NCBI GenBank assembly: GCA_035623615.1
Contig: DASPTB010000179.1
Coordinates: forward strand, 1 to 13,587
Direction of reading: 5' to 3'
Source of the DNA: DASPTB01 sp035623615
GTDB taxonomy: Bacteria; Actinomycetota; UBA4738
DNA: 13,587 nucleotides
This document shows, piece after piece, positions 1 to 5,548 of this stretch. The position numbers and the translations under genes are program-made. The first letter of the stretch is position 1, and each line of letters starts with the position of its first letter. A model generated the notes under the pieces. That model made no database searches, was not told the DNA's origin, and saw nothing but the letters and a program-made list of their open reading frames with translations.

Positions 1-1326
1 GTTGCCGGGCACCTCCCGTTCGGCGATGTCTACCTCCAGAGCCCGTGGCGGTTCCGGTACGGCGTGCTGCTGGCCCTCGCCCTGCTGGCCGGGCTGGGCG
101 TCGAGGCGTGGCGCGAGGAGCACGTGTGGCGCCGCCGCGCCTTGACGCTCGTGCCGGGGTTGCTCGTATGGGGCGTGCTGCCGTGGCTGACGCGACCCGC
201 GGTCGCCCGCCTGGCGCTCCTCGGCATCGGAGCTCTCGTCGGTGCGGCCGTGCTGCTGCTCGTCGCGCACAGGCCGGCGCTGGCCGCGCTGATCCCGCTC
301 GTCATGGCCGTGGAGCTCGTCGCCAACGGGCTCGCGGGACAGGCCGTCGGAGCGCCCACCGTGCCCGACGGCATCAGCGGAATCGACGCACGCCAGCCGC
401 CGTTCAACGCGCTCGGGCCGATCGCGATCCCGGCCGCGAGCTACGCTCGGCCCGATCGGTTCGTCCACGCCCTCCGCGAGGTCCCCGGCGCGCGCTTCAT
501 CACGCTCGACCCGCCGGAGTCCACGTCCTACATCGAGTACACGGCGCCCGCCGACTGGCCCGCCCTCGGCGACCAGCGCGCGATGCTGTTTGGCCTCGAG
601 GACGCACAGGGCTACAACTCGATCGAGCCGCTTCGCTACTGGACGTACCTGCGTGCTGTCTCGGCGATGCCCTACTACTACAACAACGCCGCCGTCATGG
701 ATCCGTCGTCGACGACGCTCGACCTCCTGCAGGTTGGGTGGGAGGTCGTTCCGCGAGGAGGCAGGGCGACCGCGGGCTTCGTCCCCGTGGCTCGAGAAGG
801 CCGCTGGATCCTCTACCGCGGTCCGGCGCCCCCGAGGGCGTCGGTCGTGCCACGCTGGACGGTGACCGACGGGGCCGGGGCACTCCGCGCGGTGACCGCG
901 CTCGGCTTCACGCCGGAGTGGAACGCGATCCTGGAGCGATCGCCCGGCCTGAGTCCCCGCGCGGAAAGCCGCGGCGGTGGAAGGGCGACGTTTGCCTGGA
1001 CCTCGCCCACGTCGGCGCGCATCACGGTGTCCTCGCCCGGCGATGCCGTCGTCCTCGTGCGCAATACCTACGACCCCCACTGGCACGCGACCGTCGACGG
1101 CGCACCGGCACCCGTGCTCCGGGCCGACTACTTCCTGCAGGCCGTTCCGGTGAAGGCGGGAACGCACACGATCGTGCTCACGTACCACGACACGACCGTC
1201 AAGGCCGGCCTCGCCGGGTCCGCGGTCGTGATCGTCGCGATACTCGGGACGGCGATGCTCCTGCGCCGTCGCCGCCGGGCGATCCCGGCTCCGGAAGGAC
1301 GTACGGGGGCCGAGGAGGACGTCTGA
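1..1326 (+). CDS. YfhO-family membrane protein, 3' part (partial)
   Basis: The reading frame is open from the first base to a TGA at 1324-1326, giving 441 visible residues; the N-terminal part lies outside the window. The GTG at 64 is only an internal Val, because the preceding codons already fit the family (a Q-S-P-W-R-F stretch before a hydrophobic helix). Several membrane helices fill about the first 110 visible residues. A long extracytoplasmic region follows, with a G-Y-N-S-I-E-P motif near residue 204, and then the typical YfhO end: YDPHWHATVDG at about 357-367, followed by F-L-Q-A-V-P-V-K-A-G-T-H. A last helix at about 403-420 ends in a run of arginines. In Firmicutes YfhO is tied to glycosylation of lipoteichoic acid; the substrate here is unknown. 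The family call is confident, the role is not. Confidence 0.8.
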   Translation, partial: VAGHLPFGDVYLQSPWRFRYGVLLALALLAGLGVEAWREEHVWRRRALTLVPGLLVWGVLPWLTRPAVARLALLGIGALVGAAVLLLVAHRPALAALIPLVMAVELVANGLAGQAVGAPTVPDGISGIDARQPPFNALGPIAIPAASYARPDRFVHALREVPGARFITLDPPESTSYIEYTAPADWPALGDQRAMLFGLEDAQGYNSIEPLRYWTYLRAVSAMPYYYNNAAVMDPSSTTLDLLQVGWEVVPRGGRATAGFVPVAREGRWILYRGPAPPRASVVPRWTVTDGAGALRAVTALGFTPEWNAILERSPGLSPRAESRGGGRATFAWTSPTSARITVSSPGDAVVLVRNTYDPHWHATVDGAPAPVLRADYFLQAVPVKAGTHTIVLTYHDTTVKAGLAGSAVVIVAILGTAMLLRRRRRAIPAPEGRTGAEEDV

Positions 1327-1417
1327 CGATCGCCCCAATTGCGGCGTTCGTCAGCACTCGCGAAGCCGGCATCTGGACCAAGGCCGCACTGCTCCTGCGC
1401 CTGCCGAGGGTGCTCGA

Positions 1418-1434
1418 CGGCCCCCATAGGGCCG
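1418..1434 (+). terminator. Weak hairpin after the YfhO-family gene
   Basis: CGGCCC (1418-1423) and GGGCCG (1429-1434) form a 6-bp stem around a 5-base loop. It lies 92 bases past the stop and 14 bases before the candidate carD promoter. No T-run follows directly, although a short TTTT occurs at 1446-1449. The position between two transcription units is right, but the stem is short, so this is a tentative terminator. Confidence 0.25.
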
Positions 1435-1447
1435 CTGACCAGCACTT

Positions 1448-1482
1448 TTGACTTGCGGAGGAGGGGGCCGCCGTGTTATCCT
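1448..1482 (+). promoter_or_regulatory. Candidate carD promoter
   Basis: A TANNNT-type -10, TATCCT, lies at 1477-1482. A -35-like TTGCGG at 1453-1458 sits 18 bp before it. A better -35 match, TTGACT at 1448-1453, overlaps it but would need a 23-bp spacer to the same -10. A start near 1489 would give a leader of about 40 bases carrying the carD Shine-Dalgarno. The -10 is the firmer half of this call. Confidence 0.45.
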
Positions 1483-1527
1483 CGGTGACGCGCGTCGCAC
1501 CCAACCGGCAGAGGCGAGGGGGTTTTT

Positions 1528-2013
1528 GTGTTTCACAAGGGCGACAAGGTGGTCTATCCGCACCATGGGGCGGCAGTCATCGAGGACCTTGTCGAACGCG
1601 AACTCCAAGGTGAGAAGCGGACCTACTTCAAGCTGAAGCTCGCCCAGGGAGACCTGACCCTCATGGTTCCCGTCGACAACACCGACGAGGTCGGCCTGCG
1701 CGGCGTCGTCTCGAAGCGCGAGGTCAAGAAGGTGATGGACGTCCTCCGCGAGGAGGAGAGCCAGATGCCGACCAACTGGAGCCGCCGGTACAAGACCAAC
1801 GTCGAGAAGATCAAGTCCGGCGACATCTACCAGGTCGCCGAGGTCGTCCGGAACCTGTCGATTCGGGAGAAGCAGAAGGGTCTGTCGGCGGGCGAGAAGC
1901 GGATGCTCTCCCGAGCCCGCCAGATCCTCATCTCCGAGCTCACCTTCGCCTTCGACCAGCCCGAGGCCGAGACCGAGGCCATGCTCGACAAGGTGCTGGA
2001 AGAAGCCCACTGA
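1528..2013 (+). CDS. carD: CarD-family RNA polymerase-binding regulator
   Basis: The product has 161 residues, close to the 162 of mycobacterial CarD, and starts at GTG 1528 behind a purine-rich Shine-Dalgarno (GAGGCGAGGGGG, 1511-1522). CarD binds the RNA polymerase beta subunit and stabilises the open promoter complex. The N-terminal Tudor-like domain (about 1-55) has the signature VVYPHHGAA at 8-16. The C-terminal DNA-binding part holds PTNWSRRYK at 81-89, with Trp84 matching the Trp85 wedge of M. tuberculosis CarD, and later GLSAGEKRML at 118-127. By my alignment from memory, the polymerase-contact residue Arg25 is kept (Arg24) but Arg47 is replaced by Met46, as in several CarD proteins outside mycobacteria. 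The gene opens the ispD-ispF-rlmB region, as in mycobacteria, but a 215-base gap separates it from the next gene. Confidence 0.95.
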   Translation: MFHKGDKVVYPHHGAAVIEDLVERELQGEKRTYFKLKLAQGDLTLMVPVDNTDEVGLRGVVSKREVKKVMDVLREEESQMPTNWSRRYKTNVEKIKSGDIYQVAEVVRNLSIREKQKGLSAGEKRMLSRARQILISELTFAFDQPEAETEAMLDKVLEEAH

Positions 2014-2154
2014 CCTGCTGAGTCGGTCCGCCCTGCGGCTGGGTCCGTCTCCTCGCCCACAGGCCCGTCCCACGTCGACGAGCCTTGTGGAGCGCCAGTT
2101 CCTCCTATCGCCGCTGCTCAAGGGCCCCTGTCCGCGCTCCGAGAACAGAGAGAA

Positions 2155-2207
2155 GGGTGCGAACGCACCCCGGCGTCGCGCTGCCCGGGGGAGCGCCCCG
2201 GCGACGC
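2155..2207 (+). promoter_or_regulatory. Two tandem hairpins in the leader of the PIN-TRAM gene
   Basis: The first hairpin pairs GGGTGC (2155-2160) with GCACCC (2165-2170) around a GAAC loop. Two bases later GCGTCGC (2173-2179) pairs with GCGACGC (2201-2207); nested inside, CGGGG (2186-2190) pairs with CCCCG (2196-2200). The 3' arm ends two bases before the Shine-Dalgarno region (about 2210-2220) of the gene at 2229. They could end carD transcription or act as a structured leader that controls translation of the next gene. No T-run follows. The rest of the 2014-2228 gap holds no gene I can support; a weak -10-like TATCGC is at 2106. Confidence 0.4.
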
Positions 2208-2228
2208 GGAAGGACGGGAGTCGGCGAG

Positions 2229-3356
2229 ATGGACGAGAACCCCGACACCGATCGGGGCCACACCGGGCGTCGCCACAGAGGCTCGCTCCTTGTGGAGTTG
2301 GTCCGGCTCATCATGGTGGGTCTGTTCGCCATGGCCGGATGGACCGTCACGACGCGGATCGGCAAGGTCACGACGGGAAGGCTCGCGCTCGGCGTCTTCC
2401 TCGGCGCCGGCATCGGCTTCGTCCTCGGCGGGGTGTTCGGGCGGCACACGGCGAGCGCGGCGACGAGGGTCGAGCGGGAATTCAGGCGGATCCCCGCTCC
2501 TGAAATCCTCGCCGGGGCCGTCGGCCTGGTCGTCGCCCTCTTGCCCGCGGCGCTGCTGTCCATCCCGATCTTTCATCTGCCGCCGACGGCCTCGTTCCCT
2601 TCGGTGGCACTCCTCTACTACGTGTGTGGGTACCTCGGCTACCACATCGGGCGGTCCAAGAGCGACGAGCTGTTCGCCATGTTCGGCGTGAAGACCCGTG
2701 CAGCCGGAACCCGGGAGGGCGAGGTCCTGGTGCTCGACACGAGCGCGATCCTGGACGGCAGGATCGAGTCGCTCATCCGAATGGGCTTCCTCTCCGGAAC
2801 GATGCTCGTCTCCCGGCGCGTCCTGGGTGAGCTTCAGGCCGTCGCCGATTCCTCGGACCCGACCCGGCGCACGCGCGGGAAGAAGGCGCTCGACATGCTC
2901 GTCGCCCTCCGCCGTGATCCGACGGTTGACGTGCACCTCGTCGACGACGAGAAGACCTCTCGCACCACCGACGTCGACGCGGCGCTCGTACGGCTCGCCA
3001 AGGATCGCGGCGCGGCGCTCGTCACCAACGACGCCAACCTCGCGAAGGTGGCACAGGCACTCGACGTACAGGTACGATCCATCCACGCCCTCGCCGACGC
3101 GATGCGGCCTCCGGTCACGGTCGGGGAGCGCGTGAACGTACGGCTGATCCGAGAGGGCCGGGAGAGCGGGCAGGGCGTGGGATACCTCGACGACGGGACG
3201 ATGGTGGTGGTCGAGCGCGCGAGCAGACACATCGGCGACACGGTGACCCTGGTCGTCACCAACGTGCTGCAGACCTCGAACGGCCAGCTGGTGTTCGGCA
3301 AGCTCGCAGACATGCGGGCGGCCGAGCCACCGGTCGCTGGGAGTGCGGCTTCCTGA
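2229..3356 (+). CDS. yacL: Membrane-anchored PIN-TRAM domain protein (YacL family)
   Basis: This is a predicted nuclease-fold protein of 375 residues. I chose ATG 2229 because GGGAG lies 8 bases ahead of it and the hydrophobic region starts soon after; an upstream in-frame TTG (2085) would add low-complexity sequence read from the hairpin leader. Four membrane helices are visible at about 21-40, 51-70, 92-113 and 123-140. The PIN domain follows at about 165-290, with its acidic residues in VLDTSAILDGRI (Asp170), LGEL (Glu201), DVDAAL (Asp248/Asp250) and TNDANL (Asp268). A TRAM RNA-binding domain covers about 293-362. The order of parts matches Bacillus YacL, whose substrate is not established as far as I know. 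The gene overlaps ispD by 4 bases, so the two are probably co-translated. Confidence 0.9.
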   Translation: MDENPDTDRGHTGRRHRGSLLVELVRLIMVGLFAMAGWTVTTRIGKVTTGRLALGVFLGAGIGFVLGGVFGRHTASAATRVEREFRRIPAPEILAGAVGLVVALLPAALLSIPIFHLPPTASFPSVALLYYVCGYLGYHIGRSKSDELFAMFGVKTRAAGTREGEVLVLDTSAILDGRIESLIRMGFLSGTMLVSRRVLGELQAVADSSDPTRRTRGKKALDMLVALRRDPTVDVHLVDDEKTSRTTDVDAALVRLAKDRGAALVTNDANLAKVAQALDVQVRSIHALADAMRPPVTVGERVNVRLIREGRESGQGVGYLDDGTMVVVERASRHIGDTVTLVVTNVLQTSNGQLVFGKLADMRAAEPPVAGSAAS

Positions 3357-4054
3357 GCTCGGCCCTGGTTCTGCTCGCGGCGGGTTCCGGCGAACGGCTG
3401 GGCGTCGGCGGGCCCAAGGCGTTCGTCGCCCTCGGCGGCATCCCGATGTTCGTCCACTCGCTGCGCGCGGCCGCACAGGCGTCGTCGGTCGGCTCCATCG
3501 TGCTGGTGGTGCCCGCCGACGACGTCGAGTTCGCGAAGACCGTAGCCGGCGAGCTCGCGGGGGACGCGCCGGTCGAGGCAGTGGTCGCCGGCGGGGCGAC
3601 GCGCCAGGAGTCGGCTCGTCTGGGACTCGCTGCCGCGCCGCCGTCACCTCTCGTCCTGTGTCACGACGCCGCTCGCCCCTTCGCGCCTCCCTCGCTCTAC
3701 GACCGCGTGGCGAAGGCCGTCGGCGACCCGTTCGCGGGGGCCGTTCCCGTGGTGGCCAGCCCCGACACCGTCAAACGGGTCCGGGACGGCCGGATCGTCG
3801 AGACGCTCCCGCGCGCCGAGCTGGGCCTCGCGCAAACGCCGCAGGCGTTCGCTGCCGCAGCGCTTCGCGCTGCCCACGACTGGGCCGCCCGGGAGCGCTG
3901 GTCGGTGACCGACGACGCCATGCTGCTCGAGCGGGCCGGGCTCGACGTGGCCGTCGTCGAGGGCGAGATCCTGAACTTCAAGATCACGACCGAAGCCGAC
4001 CTTGGCCGGGCCGAGATGCTGGTGGCCTCGGGCGACGTCGGACGGCTACCCTGA
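3353..4054 (+). CDS. ispD: 2-C-methyl-D-erythritol 4-phosphate cytidylyltransferase, probable CTG start
   Basis: IspD joins MEP and CTP to give CDP-ME in the non-mevalonate isoprenoid pathway. Motifs in order: AAGSGERLG at 9-17 (Arg15), PKAF at 21-24 (Lys22), HDAARPF at 104-110, SPDTVKRV at 137-144, QTPQAF at 161-166, TDDAML at 187-192 and NFKITTEADL at 208-217 (Lys210). The length of 233 residues is normal. The first in-frame ATG is at 3446 and would remove the CTP-binding loop and Lys22. No in-frame ATG, GTG or TTG exists upstream for at least 170 bases. CTG at 3353 overlaps the previous stop as CTGA and has GGGAG (3339-3343) nine bases before it, so I place the start there. The second position of the usual PKQF is Ala here. 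The ispF start lies 8 bases past the stop. Confidence 0.92.
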   Translation: MSSALVLLAAGSGERLGVGGPKAFVALGGIPMFVHSLRAAAQASSVGSIVLVVPADDVEFAKTVAGELAGDAPVEAVVAGGATRQESARLGLAAAPPSPLVLCHDAARPFAPPSLYDRVAKAVGDPFAGAVPVVASPDTVKRVRDGRIVETLPRAELGLAQTPQAFAAAALRAAHDWAARERWSVTDDAMLLERAGLDVAVVEGEILNFKITTEADLGRAEMLVASGDVGRLP

Positions 4055-4062
4055 CGGACGCC

Positions 4063-4566
4063 ATGTCGGCCGTCCGCGTGGGACTCGGGATCGATCTGCA
4101 TGCTCGTGCGGGCGCCCGCCGCCTGTATCTGGGCGGCGAGGTGTTCGAGGGCGAGGACGGGCTGGCGGGGCACTCCGACGGCGACGTCGTGTGTCACGCC
4201 GTCGCCGACGCGATGCTTGGAGCGGCGGGACTCGGCGACCTCGGCGAGCACTTCCCCGACACCGAGGCCGCGTTCGAGGGCATCGCGGGGCTCGATCTGC
4301 TCGGCCGCGTCGTCGTCATGGTGGCGGGGTCGGGCCTCGCACCGGTGTGGTGCGACCTCACCGTCCTGGCCGAGCGCCCCGCTGTCGCCCCGCGGCGAGC
4401 CGCGATCCGAGCGAATCTGGCCCGCGTGCTGGGCGTCGGCGACGAGCGCGTCTCGGTGAAGGCGACGCGACCGGAAGGTCTCGGGCTCACCGGCGACGGT
4501 GCCGGGTGCTTCGCGGTCGTGACGCTCGAGGAGCGCTCGGGGTCCGCGCCGTCCGAGGAGCCGTGA
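4063..4566 (+). CDS. ispF: 2-C-methyl-D-erythritol 2,4-cyclodiphosphate synthase
   Basis: IspF turns CDP-ME 2-phosphate into the cyclic diphosphate MEcPP and releases CMP. The product has 167 residues from ATG 4063, a little longer than the E. coli enzyme. The metal ligands are Asp11 and His13 in GIDLHA and His45 in DVVCHA, matching E. coli Asp8, His10 and His42. GHSDGD at 36-41 and GEHFPD at 61-66 are the other active-site segments. The C-terminal half has TRPEGLGLTGDGAG, the family signature near the end. It stands 8 bases behind ispD and overlaps rlmB by 4 bases (GTGA). The Shine-Dalgarno is weak, which suggests translation coupled to ispD. The MEP gene between the two steps, ispE, is not in this window. 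Confidence 0.95.
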   Translation: MSAVRVGLGIDLHARAGARRLYLGGEVFEGEDGLAGHSDGDVVCHAVADAMLGAAGLGDLGEHFPDTEAAFEGIAGLDLLGRVVVMVAGSGLAPVWCDLTVLAERPAVAPRRAAIRANLARVLGVGDERVSVKATRPEGLGLTGDGAGCFAVVTLEERSGSAPSEEP

Positions 4567-5414
4567 CCTCCGACCGCACCGGTCCGAGTCGCCGCCGCAT
4601 GGGCGAGCGTGCGCCGCAGGCGAGCATCGGGGGGCGGCGCGCTGTCGCCGAGGCGATCCGTGCGGGGCGAGCGCGTGCCGTGATGGTCGCGCGGGAAGCG
4701 AAGCGCTCGCCGGGCCTGGATCAGGTCTTGGAGGCGGCGCGCGCCGCAGGCATCTCCGTCGAAGAGGTGCCGCGGTCGCGGATCGACGCGCTTGGGGTGG
4801 AGAACCATCAGGAGGTCGCCGCCGTCGTTCGACCGCCTCCCGATCTGGACGAGCGCGCGCTCTCCCATTTCGAGTTCGCCGCCGACGCGATCGTCGTCCT
4901 GCTCGACGGCGTGACCGATCCGCAGAACCTCGGGGCCGCGGCTCGCGCGGCCGAAGCAGCGGGCGCCGCGATGCTCGTCACGCGCACTCGGCGGGCCGCG
5001 CCGGTCTCACCCACAGCGATCCGGGCGTCGGCCGGCGCGCTCCTGCACCTGCCCCACGCGCGCGTCGCCAACCTCCCGAGGGCGATCGACCGGCTGAAAG
5101 AGCGCGGTTTTCTCGCGGTGGGGCTCGATGAGACGGCGACGAGGACCATCCATGATCCTGCGCCGCCTCGACCGCTGCTGTTGATCGCCGGCTCGGAGGG
5201 CGCGGGGATGTCCCGGCTCGTGCGTGAGGCGTGCGACGAGGTCGTCTCGATCCCGATGGCGGGAAGGGTGGGCTCGCTGAACGCGGCGGCGGCGCTGGCC
5301 GTGGCCCTCTTCGCCTTCGCGCTGCGCCCGCCCGAGGGACCGCCGGCGCCTGCCGAGAAGGTACGATCGACGCACGCTGGCGTGGCGCAGTCCGGTAGCG
5401 CAAGCGATTTGTAA
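4563..5414 (+). CDS. rlmB: TrmH/SpoU-family rRNA 2'-O-methyltransferase (RlmB type)
   Basis: The product has 283 residues from GTG 4563, which overlaps the ispF stop as GTGA; an alternative in-frame ATG is at 4599. The N-terminal substrate-binding part (about 20-90) has IGGRRAVAEAI and ends in VENHQEVAAVV. The SPOUT knot carries motif 1 as LLDGVTDPQNLGAAARAAE (113-131), motif 2 as IAGSEGAGMS (208-217) and motif 3 as IPMAGRVGSLNAAAA (230-244). Family members usually have Ser two residues after this Asn; here it is Ala. RlmB methylates the ribose of G2251 in E. coli 23S rRNA; the exact target here is inferred. The fold ends near residue 256. The last 12 residues (272-283) are read from the tRNA-Thr gene, and the TAA stop is in its anticodon loop. 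Confidence 0.88.
   Translation: MTSDRTGPSRRRMGERAPQASIGGRRAVAEAIRAGRARAVMVAREAKRSPGLDQVLEAARAAGISVEEVPRSRIDALGVENHQEVAAVVRPPPDLDERALSHFEFAADAIVVLLDGVTDPQNLGAAARAAEAAGAAMLVTRTRRAAPVSPTAIRASAGALLHLPHARVANLPRAIDRLKERGFLAVGLDETATRTIHDPAPPRPLLLIAGSEGAGMSRLVREACDEVVSIPMAGRVGSLNAAAALAVALFAFALRPPEGPPAPAEKVRSTHAGVAQSGSASDL
5362..5367 (+). promoter_or_regulatory. Candidate -10 for tRNA-Thr inside rlmB
   Basis: TACGAT fits the TANNNT -10 form and ends 8 bases before the first tRNA base, so transcription could start at or near the mature 5' end. No convincing -35 lies 16-18 bp upstream, and the box falls in rlmB codons. The tRNA may instead be cut from the operon transcript. Confidence 0.3.
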
Positions 5415-5449
5415 TCGCTAGGTCGTGGGTTCGAATCCCACCGCCAGCT
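5376..5449 (+). tRNA. tRNA-Thr, anticodon TGT
   Basis: All parts of the cloverleaf can be drawn by hand. Acceptor arms GCTGGCG (5376-5382) and CGCCAGC (5442-5448) pair over 7 bp. The D stem is GCGC/GCGC with loop AGTCCGGTA. The anticodon stem is AGCGA/TCGCT with loop TTTGTAA, so the anticodon is TGT at 5410-5412, reading ACA. The T stem is GTGGG/CCCAC with loop TTCGAAT. The variable loop is AGGTC, the discriminator base is T, and CCA is not encoded. Its first 39 bases overlap the 3' end of the rlmB reading frame. Confidence 0.97.
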
Positions 5450-5497
5450 CGGGTGCCGCCGGTGACCGACGGACGGAGCGACCTCCCGCGGACGACG

Positions 5498-5523
5498 TTC
5501 CCGGGACGGAGGACGCCCGGGAA
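5498..5523. repeat. 8-bp inverted repeat upstream of gdh
   Basis: TTCCCGGG (5498-5505) and CCCGGGAA (5516-5523) are perfect inverted copies separated by 10 bases; each arm also contains the palindrome CCCGGG. The right arm ends 11 bases before the gdh -10 and covers the place of its -35, as an operator might. It is also 49 bases past the tRNA, so it could be the terminator of the rlmB-tRNA unit. No T-run follows. Confidence 0.6.
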
Positions 5524-5534
5524 GGTCGGCGCAG

Positions 5535-5540
5535 TACAGT
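5535..5540 (+). promoter_or_regulatory. gdh -10 box, probable leaderless start
   Basis: TACAGT matches TANNNT. The usual 6-8 base distance places the transcription start at about 5547-5549, on or next to the GTG start codon at 5549. No Shine-Dalgarno lies in the intervening bases (ATTCGCCC). No clear -35 is seen; that position lies in the inverted repeat at 5498-5523. Confidence 0.55.
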
Positions 5541-5548
5541 ATTCGCCC

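Noticed and set aside
45..1451. A 468-residue plus-strand frame over the YfhO-family gene
   Set aside because: The other frame has membrane helices and the YfhO C-terminal motif; this one is Arg-rich shadow.
2085..2228. An upstream TTG start for the PIN-TRAM protein
   Set aside because: The extra 48 residues are Arg/Pro-rich and read from the hairpin leader; ATG 2229 has the Shine-Dalgarno.
2118..3647. A 509-residue minus-strand open frame
   Set aside because: It lies opposite the PIN-TRAM gene and ispD, is rich in Arg, Pro and His, and shows no domain.
3343..4566. A single long plus-strand frame running through ispD into ispF
   Set aside because: Its first two thirds are the wrong frame for IspD, giving Arg-rich nonsense; only the part from ATG 4063 is IspF.
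5453..5548. An upstream GTG start for the dehydrogenase
   Set aside because: It would add 32 residues across the inverted repeat and the -10 box; the family N-terminus begins near the GTG at 5549.
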